DNA of 36,233 bases. Source: Prevotella sp. UBA2850 (lineage in GTDB: Bacteria > Bacteroidota > Bacteroidia > Bacteroidales > Bacteroidaceae). The stretch covers positions 637 through 36,869 of the forward strand of contig DEFO01000005.1 of assembly GCA_002350805.1 (NCBI GenBank), in the 5' to 3' direction. Position numbers and translations under genes: made by a program. Positions 32,037 through 36,233 of the stretch are shown one piece after another (within the stretch, counting starts at the first letter, position 1; each line of letters opens with the position of its first letter). A model generated the notes under the pieces. That model did no database searches, was not told where the DNA came from, and was given only the letters and a program-made list of their open reading frames with translations.

Positions 32037-32045
32037 TATTTTTGC
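32037..32045 (+). promoter_or_regulatory. -7 element of the polyprenyl synthetase gene
   Basis: TATTTTTGC is 16 bp upstream of the ATG at 32061, implying a very short leader. Confidence 0.55.
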
Positions 32046-32060
32046 ATAAAATTCTTGAAC

Positions 32061-33038
32061 ATGGATTATCTGTCGCTTATCAAAAAACCTATAGAGAGTG
32101 AGTTGAATCACTTTATTTCTCTTTTCAACCAGTCGTTGACGCATGAAGACGGACTGTTGGGGAGTGCTCTGGCACATATTCGCCAGCGCGGCGGCAAGCG
32201 TATGCGCCCCATGCTGATCTTGCTGACAGCCCGCAACTATGGAGTCGTTTCTGATGTTACCCTTCACGGTGCCGTCGGTCTGGAATTGTTGCATACGGCC
32301 TCGTTGGTGCACGATGATGTGGTCGACGAGAGCAGTGAGCGCCGCGGACAGGCGTCGGTGAATGCCACCTACGATAATAAGGTGGCGGTGCTGGTGGGCG
32401 ACTATATCCTTTCGACAGCCCTGCTCAGTGTGTCGTTTACGGGTCATCAGGATATTATCCAGAACCTTGCCGAACTGGGCCGAACGTTGTCGAACGGTGA
32501 GATATTGCAACTGACGAACATCCAGAACCAGGAGATATCGGAAGATGTTTACTATCAGGTGATTAGACAGAAGACCGCCGCCTTGTTTGAGTCATGCTCG
32601 GCCGTGGGTGCCCTCTCCGTGGGAGCCACTTCCGAACAGGTGGAGCAGGCCAAGAAATTCGGCCAAAACATCGGTATTATCTTCCAGATTCGTGATGATA
32701 TCTTCGATTATTACGACTCGAAGGAGATCGGCAAACCTACCGGCAATGATATGGCTGAGGGCAAGCTCACCCTGCCTGTGATCTATGCCCTGAATAAATA
32801 TCCGTTGGAATCTATGCTCACACTGGCTAAAAAGGTGAAAAGCGGAACCGTGAATGCCGATGAAATCGCCGTTTTGGTGGAATTTGCCAAAACCAGCGGG
32901 GGTATTGAATATGCCGAACAGCGCATGAACTATTTTGCCGACGAGGCCCGTAAGTATATCGATGCCTATGTGACCGACGACTCGTTGAAGGCTGCCTTCA
33001 ATGCCTATCTTGAGTTCGTGATTCAGCGTAACAACTAA
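32061..33038 (+). CDS. Polyprenyl diphosphate synthase (trans-isoprenyl, probably octaprenyl-type)
   Basis: The product has 325 residues from the ATG at 32061; a TTG two codons earlier is unlikely. The first Asp-rich motif is LVHDDVVDESSERRG (DDxxD), the second FQIRDDIFDYYDS (DDxxD). GGKRMRPMLILL binds the allylic substrate or IPP, and KTAALFESCSAVGAL and GDYILSTALLSVS are further family motifs. It condenses IPP onto an allylic diphosphate to make the long side chain of menaquinone in the cytoplasm or at the membrane. Chain length is not readable with certainty. The residues before the first DDxxD (LELLHTASLVHDD) have small side chains, which fits long-chain products. It is monocistronic and ends at a large hairpin. 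Confidence 0.92.
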   Translation: MDYLSLIKKPIESELNHFISLFNQSLTHEDGLLGSALAHIRQRGGKRMRPMLILLTARNYGVVSDVTLHGAVGLELLHTASLVHDDVVDESSERRGQASVNATYDNKVAVLVGDYILSTALLSVSFTGHQDIIQNLAELGRTLSNGEILQLTNIQNQEISEDVYYQVIRQKTAALFESCSAVGALSVGATSEQVEQAKKFGQNIGIIFQIRDDIFDYYDSKEIGKPTGNDMAEGKLTLPVIYALNKYPLESMLTLAKKVKSGTVNADEIAVLVEFAKTSGGIEYAEQRMNYFADEARKYIDAYVTDDSLKAAFNAYLEFVIQRNN

Positions 33039-33076
33039 TTCTTGGCCAGTACGAACAGAAGTTCCTGACGGCATAC

Positions 33077-33139
33077 AACAAGCGGATGAACCGGGAAACA
33101 TCTATCTAATTGATAGCATGACCTGTTCATCCGCTTGTT
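33077..33139. terminator. Bidirectional hairpin terminator between the polyprenyl synthetase gene and deoC
   Basis: A 15-bp perfect stem (AACAAGCGGATGAAC at 33077-33091 with its complement at 33125-33139). Its 33-nt loop contains a small CTATC/GATAG hairpin. Outside, GAACAGAA (from about 33054) can pair with TTCTGTTC. Both convergent genes end within 40 bp. Confidence 0.8.
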
Positions 33140-33163
33140 TGTCTTTCTGTTCTGTTGGGTCGT

Positions 33164-34090
33164 TTAGAAGAATTTGGTCTCCTGACCTACCAGTTCGCTC
33201 AGCAGCATGTTGGCCAGGCGGCTTGTTCCGAGGCGGAACCACTTGTTGGTCAGCCACTTTTCGCCCAGTACTTCCTTCACGATGGTGTAGTAGATGAGTG
33301 CGTCCATCACACTGTTGATGCCACCGGCAGGCTTGAATCCAATCTGAATGCCGGTTTCATCGTAGTATTCCTTGATGGCCTGACACATTACATAGGCGGC
33401 CTCCGGCGTGGCGGCTGGCTCGAGCTTACCTGTCGATGTCTTGATGTAGTCAGCACCGGCATACATCGATAAAATGGATGCTTTTTTGATGTTGGAGGCG
33501 GTTTTCAGACAACCTGTCTCGAGGATGACCTTCATGGCGTGTTCGCCGCAGACAGCCTTCAATTCGCCGATTTCATCGCATACGCCTTCGTAGTCGCCTG
33601 AGAGGAATTTGCCCACTGGCATCACTATGTCGATCTCGGTGGCACCGTCTTTGATGGCCAGGGCAGTCTCGGCTACTTTTACCTCTATCAATGCCTGTGA
33701 AGAGGGGAAACTGCCTGACACACAGGCGATTTCAACACCGTCGATCTCGAGGGTCTCGCTCACGGTCTTGGCAAAGCAGGGATAGACGCAGATGGTGGCC
33801 ACATGGGGCAGTTCGCCGTAGGCCTCGTCGAACTGGTTGACCTTCTCGGTGAAGGCCATCACGCTCTCCTCAGAGTCGGTGGTTTTCAGGGTGGTCAGTT
33901 CGATGCTGCCCATGAGGAACCGCTTCACCTCGGGGGTGTCGTTCTCGTGAACACGCTCGGCAATGATGCGTTTCACCGCCTCGCGCACCTGGTTGTCGTC
34001 CAGCTCGGTGTTGTACTTGCTCAGTGCCTCTTCGTATTTACTCTTTTGTGGAGCATGGTGATGCTCATGGTGTTCGTGATTTTCTGCCAT
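33164..34090 (-). CDS. deoC: Deoxyribose-phosphate aldolase
   Basis: The product has 308 residues. Signatures are VATICVYPCFAKTV, ATEIDIVMPVGKFLSGDYE, MKVILETGCL, the Schiff-base lysine motif ADYIKTSTGKLEPAATP, and IGFKPAGGIN with the second conserved Lys. It cleaves deoxyribose-5-phosphate to acetaldehyde and glyceraldehyde-3-phosphate in deoxynucleoside catabolism. The N-terminus is unusual: MAENHEHHEHHHAPQKSKYE has seven His in the first 13 residues before the TIM barrel. This could bind metal or simply be disordered. The gene is last in the dtd to deoC series, 38 bp after the MazG-like gene. Confidence 0.95.
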   Translation of the reverse strand: MAENHEHHEHHHAPQKSKYEEALSKYNTELDDNQVREAVKRIIAERVHENDTPEVKRFLMGSIELTTLKTTDSEESVMAFTEKVNQFDEAYGELPHVATICVYPCFAKTVSETLEIDGVEIACVSGSFPSSQALIEVKVAETALAIKDGATEIDIVMPVGKFLSGDYEGVCDEIGELKAVCGEHAMKVILETGCLKTASNIKKASILSMYAGADYIKTSTGKLEPAATPEAAYVMCQAIKEYYDETGIQIGFKPAGGINSVMDALIYYTIVKEVLGEKWLTNKWFRLGTSRLANMLLSELVGQETKFF

Positions 34091-34128
34091 AATTGTTGTT
34101 TATGATTGATGGTTATTTGATACGTTAT

Positions 34129-34455
34129 TTACCCTTTTAACTTGGGGTTTTCCAGATGGCGGGTTTTGTCGCGGAAGGTCTTTTTCGCGATCGATTTCTT
34201 CAGTTCCTCGGTTAGGTCCACGCCTGTCTGGTTGGCCAGGCAGATGAGCACCCACAACACATCGGCCATCTCTTCGCCCAGGTTTGCTTTCTCGCCTGTT
34301 TTGAAGCTCTGGTCACCGTATTTGCGGGCGATGACACGCGCCAGTTCGCCTACCTCTTCGGTGAGGCAAGCCATGTTGGTTAGTTCTGAGAAATAGCGCA
34401 CGCCATACTCCTTAATCCACTGATCGACAGCGTCTTGCGCTTCACGAATGGTCAT
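34129..34455 (-). CDS. MazG-like nucleotide pyrophosphohydrolase
   Basis: The product has 108 residues, a single-domain all-alpha NTP pyrophosphatase. Metal-binding motifs are CLTEEVGELARVIARKYG and GEEMADVLWVLICLANQTG (EExxE ... ExxD pattern), as in the MazG/iMazG superfamily. It should hydrolyse a nucleoside triphosphate, probably modified or non-canonical, to the monophosphate. The substrate is not known. Its ATG overlaps the stop of the upstream small membrane protein (34452-34455). With dtd upstream and deoC downstream it forms a house-cleaning cluster. Confidence 0.9.
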   Translation of the reverse strand: MTIREAQDAVDQWIKEYGVRYFSELTNMACLTEEVGELARVIARKYGDQSFKTGEKANLGEEMADVLWVLICLANQTGVDLTEELKKSIAKKTFRDKTRHLENPKLKG

Positions 34456-34682
34456 ACTAGCAGCATGATAATGGCCAATATCAACAGCAGGATCAAGCAG
34501 ATAGCTGCTACCCAGAACTGTGTTTTGGCAAATTCGTTACGATAGATGATGGTGACAATCATGCTGAGCACCACCAAGGCGATGCCCACAATGCAGAGCC
34601 ATGACATTTTGGTGACGCGGCCTACGACGTAGAGCAGGAATCCTGCCAAATTCGAATAGTTTACTAATGTCTGTTTGTTCAT
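34452..34682 (-). CDS. Small membrane protein (SMP3), unknown function
   Basis: The product has 76 residues: N-terminal MNKQTLVNYSNLAGFLLYVV, then two strong membrane segments (WLCIVGIALVVLSMIVTIIY and FWVAAICLILLLILAIIMLLV) separated by a charged RNEFAKTQ loop. A weaker first segment makes three possible. It has a perfect AGGAGG 8 bp before the ATG (34691-34696), rare in this window. Its first 18 codons and its leader are duplicated in the chimeric ORF at 35063-35161. It is translationally coupled to the MazG-like gene by an ATGA overlap. No family is recognised. It is probably paralogous to the protein at 35264-35518, which shares the NKQ start and the membrane layout. Confidence 0.78.
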   Translation of the reverse strand: MNKQTLVNYSNLAGFLLYVVGRVTKMSWLCIVGIALVVLSMIVTIIYRNEFAKTQFWVAAICLILLLILAIIMLLV

Positions 34683-34690
34683 AAACCTAA

Positions 34691-34696
34691 CCTCCT
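34691..34696 (-). promoter_or_regulatory. Strong Shine-Dalgarno (AGGAGG) of SMP3
   Basis: Spacing is 8 nt to the ATG. The same AGGAGG precedes the chimeric ORF (35169-35174), showing that the duplicated stretch includes the leader. Other genes here mostly have A-rich starts. Confidence 0.7.
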
Positions 34697-34781
34697 ATTT
34701 TTGTATTGATGGTATGCCTTTCTTATATTGCAGCACTTGCAAGTTTCAGGTCCTTGCGGCACCGTTTTTTTGTCCTCGTCG

Positions 34782-35057
34782 TTATTTGACGGCTGTAAAA
34801 ATGCCGATAAGGATGAGCATGATGACCAAGAAGGCGATATTCATGATATTCTCTTTACGATATTCCTTGAAGTGGAACAGTTTGTAAATGTATTCAACCA
34901 TGATGCAGCAAAACGCGAGAATGATCAGATAACTGATGGTCTGGCTATATTGATTGCCGTGTATCGTTCCATACTTGATGAAGCTAACAGCAAAACAGCA
35001 GGCAAATAATGCTGTGCCGAAATTCTTGATATAACCTATAATTTTTTTTGTGTTCAT
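34782..35057 (-). CDS. Small membrane protein (SMP2), unknown function
   Basis: The product has 91 residues with three predicted membrane segments: FGTALFACCFAVSFIKYG, ISYLIILAFCCIMVEYIYKL and NIMNIAFLVIMLILIGIFTA, linked by short charged loops (FHFKEYRKE). It carries four Cys, which none of the other small proteins in the island shows. It starts 5 nt after the stop of the chimeric 32-codon ORF, so its translation may be coupled to that ORF. The base composition is lower in GC than dtd and mazG around it. I do not recognise the family. Confidence 0.72.
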   Translation of the reverse strand: MNTKKIIGYIKNFGTALFACCFAVSFIKYGTIHGNQYSQTISYLIILAFCCIMVEYIYKLFHFKEYRKENIMNIAFLVIMLILIGIFTAVK

Positions 35058-35062
35058 TGCCT

Positions 35063-35161
35063 TTATTCCTTGTTTTTTGTGTCCATGCAGATGGTTACCG
35101 GTCCGTCGTAGAGCAGGATTCCTGCCATGTTGGAATAGTTAACTAATGTCTGCTTGTTCAT
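35063..35161 (-). pseudogene. Chimeric 32-codon ORF: start of a small membrane-protein gene joined to the end of dtd
   Basis: The ORF runs ATG (35161) to TAA (35063). Residues 1-18 (MNKQTLVNYSNMAGILLY) match the start of SMP3 (MNKQTLVNYSNLAGFLLY). Residues 19-32 (DGPVTICMDTKNKE) are identical to the last 14 of Dtd. The junction falls in the shared CTGCTC-AC-G region (plus strand 35106-35118), i.e. microhomology of up to 10 bp. DNA identity to the parents is high but not perfect (about four changes in 56 bp on the dtd side), so the event is not brand new. AGGAGG lies 7 bp before the ATG. The peptide has no membrane segment and is probably non-functional, unless it serves to couple translation of SMP2. 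Confidence 0.85.
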
Positions 35162-35263
35162 ATTTGTGCCTCCTATGATTAAGATTGATTGTTCCAGATG
35201 TGTTTACCCGCTGTCTTCATAGATTGAAAATTGAGACGGTGGCCAAGTTTTCCTAGTGGCTGC

Positions 35264-35518
35264 TCAAAAAGCTACAGCTTGCATCAGAAACCAGAGTAGG
35301 GGAATCATCAGCACTATTTTGTGTAGTGTAAACCTTTTCCCATCGGTTTTCTTCACAATCATCACGATCGCCAGCGCTGCTGTGATGAAGCTCACCACGA
35401 TACCTGCGTAAGCTGCGATCATCGCCATGCTATAAGGCAGAAAGCGCCAAAGAATGTAGAGGACCACTGAAACCAATAGTCCGATGTTGGCTGCCAGTTC
35501 GATTTGCTTGTTGCTCAT
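35264..35518 (-). CDS. Small membrane protein (SMP1), unknown function
   Basis: The product has 84 residues with three membrane segments: AANIGLLVSVVLYILWRFL, IAAYAGIVVSFITAALAIVM and HKIVLMIPLLWFLMQAVAF. A basic loop (VKKTDGKRFTLHK) between segments 2 and 3 is likely cytoplasmic. It begins 4 bp after the dtd stop, so it is cotranscribed and probably coupled. The MSNKQIELAANIG start resembles SMP3 (MNKQTLVNYSNLAG), suggesting a small family with several copies inside this operon. No function is recognised. Confidence 0.75.
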   Translation of the reverse strand: MSNKQIELAANIGLLVSVVLYILWRFLPYSMAMIAAYAGIVVSFITAALAIVMIVKKTDGKRFTLHKIVLMIPLLWFLMQAVAF

Positions 35519-35522
35519 GGTT

Positions 35523-35975
35523 TTATTCTTTGTTTTTGGTGTCCATGCAGATGGTCACCGGTCCGTCGTTGAGCAGGCTGACCTGCATATTGGCGCCAAA
35601 TTCGCCCGTGCCGACTTCCTTGCCGATGGCCTCGCCCAGCTTCTGACAGAATGCCTCGTAGAGGGGTACGCTGACTTCATGGCTGCCGGCCTTGAACCAC
35701 GACGGGCGATTGCCCTTTTTGTAACTGGCATAGAGAGTGAACTGACTGACTACCAATGCGTTACCACCGATATCAACAATGCTGCGGTTCATCACATTGT
35801 TGTCGTCGTCGAACACCCGCAAGGCAGCTATCTTGTGCACCAGCCAGTCAACATCTTCCATTGTGTCGTCGTCGCAGACGCCCAGCAGGATGAGGAACCC
35901 CTCGTTGATGGCCGACTTCACTTGTCCGCCGATGCTCACGCTGGCCTGAGTGACGCGTTGTATGACTGCTCTCAT
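35523..35975 (-). CDS. dtd: D-aminoacyl-tRNA deacylase
   Basis: The product has 150 residues, the full DTD fold. It starts MRAVIQRVTQASVSIGGQ, with GFLILLGVCDDD, the catalytic SQFTLYASYKKGNRPSW motif (active-site Ser/Gln/Thr) and the C-terminal NDGPVTICMDT Gly-cis-Pro motif. It removes D-amino acids (and Gly from tRNA-Ala) from mischarged tRNAs in the cytoplasm. Its promoter is complete (35992-36024), with a leader of about 10 nt. It heads an operon running through the small membrane proteins and the MazG-like gene to deoC. A diverged copy of its last 18 codons lies at 35063-35118. Confidence 0.96.
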   Translation of the reverse strand: MRAVIQRVTQASVSIGGQVKSAINEGFLILLGVCDDDTMEDVDWLVHKIAALRVFDDDNNVMNRSIVDIGGNALVVSQFTLYASYKKGNRPSWFKAGSHEVSVPLYEAFCQKLGEAIGKEVGTGEFGANMQVSLLNDGPVTICMDTKNKE

Positions 35976-35991
35976 TCGTATCTATTTTTTG

Positions 35992-36024
35992 GCAAAGATA
36001 GTGTTTTATTTCGAAACTTCCAAA
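35992..36024 (-). promoter_or_regulatory. dtd operon promoter
   Basis: Minus strand: TTTG (36021-36024), 20-bp spacer, TATCTTTGC (35992-36000), 17 bp before the ATG. An inverted repeat CGAAACTT/AAGTTTCG (36012-36019, 36028-36035) covers the -33 region and could be an operator. Confidence 0.65.
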
Positions 36025-36035
36025 AATAAGTTTCG
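36012..36035. repeat. 8-bp inverted repeat over the dtd -33 element
   Basis: The arms CGAAACTT and AAGTTTCG are perfect complements with an 8-bp spacer holding the -33 TTTG. This placement is typical of a repressor site, but no regulator is known. Confidence 0.4.
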
Positions 36036-36121
36036 TTTTCCTTCAGCTATTGTCAAGTGATGACTCATTAAGGTTTAATTAGCCGACTCGTTAACCTCCA
36101 ATTGATATACGAGTTACACCC

Positions 36122-36232
36122 TAATTAATTGACTAATTACAGTCTAATTAATGCCTAATAACAGTCTAATTAATGCCTAATTGCAGTCTAATTAATGCCT
36201 AATTAGAGCTTAATTAATGCCTAATTGACTTT
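36122..36232 (+). repeat. 22-bp tandem array, second locus of the TAATTAATGCCTAATT family
   Basis: Units are 36145-36166, 36167-36188, 36189-36210 and 36211-36232, with a degenerate 23-bp unit before them (36122-36144). The TAATTAATGCCTAATT core and AGTC tail match the array at 11424-11555. The array reaches the window end, so its true length is unknown. The stretch 36036-36121 is a decayed version. Confidence 0.88.
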
Positions 36233-36233
36233 T

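Noticed and set aside
33164..35975. Toxin-antitoxin system formed by the small membrane proteins and the MazG-like gene
   Set aside because: MazG-like single-domain enzymes are usually house-cleaning proteins, and nothing in the small proteins resembles a known toxin. The context is that of an operon insertion, so no such function is claimed.

Overview
The window looks like a chromosomal segment of a Bacteroidales bacterium close to Prevotella/Segatella. The evidence is the promoter style (TAnnTTTGC -7 elements, several with TTTG about 19-20 bp upstream), mostly A/T-rich start regions without Shine-Dalgarno sequences, a PorZ-like type IX secretion protein, an OMP_b-brl-type outer-membrane protein, a levanase/MFS/fructokinase operon, and four-helix-bundle-suffix and DIP1984-family proteins. 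The assignment rests on gene content and promoter pattern only; no database search was possible.

Layout. 1-2.9 kb is a scarred accessory region: the end of an outer-membrane beta-barrel gene, a truncated membrane-anchored protein, two pieces of GH32 genes, the first part of an aspartyl-protease lipoprotein gene, a small SPFH-tail-like protein and a DIP1984-family protein. 3.0-3.9 kb holds a four-helix-bundle protein ending in a 10-bp repeat array. 4.1-8.0 kb is a fructan operon (exported GH32, FHS-type MFS transporter, PfkB fructokinase) closed by a terminator. 8.2-10.3 kb is the TIGR03915/TIGR03916-type DNA-repair pair with a radical-SAM enzyme. 10.37-11.43 kb is an IS982-family element beside a 22-bp tandem array. 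11.6-15.5 kb (minus) is an apparent rdgB, porZ, GT-C glycosyltransferase operon. Then follow a YitT-family membrane protein, leuS with a possible leader RNA, mutS, a three-gene operon (membrane AraC regulator, lipoprotein, secreted propeller-like protein), ychF-lgt, an IS200/RAYT-like protein fused to a possible DprA/SLOG-like domain, polA, a polyprenyl synthetase, and a dtd, small-membrane-protein island, mazG-like, deoC operon.

How the genes work together. The GH32 enzyme would release fructose from fructan oligosaccharides outside the cytoplasm, the MFS protein would import it and the kinase would phosphorylate it. dtd, the MazG-like protein, rdgB, mutS, polA and the radical-SAM pair are quality-control and repair functions scattered among housekeeping genes.

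The less ordinary layer is repeat and junction structure. At least six unrelated short tandem arrays (9, 10, 14, 22, 23 and about 28 bp units) occupy gene ends or intergenic gaps. A RAYT-like gene lies just downstream of a 23-bp array and of a GTAG-plus-hairpin element with the architecture of a REP sequence. Two other palindromic segments appear as in-frame extra peptides inside rdgB and a glycosyltransferase. Several gene fragments are joined at short shared sequences, the clearest being a 32-codon ORF made of the start of a small membrane-protein gene and the last codons of dtd. The most interesting candidate system is therefore a RAYT/REP-like repeat economy with a DprA-like fusion. The link between the protein and these repeats is inference.
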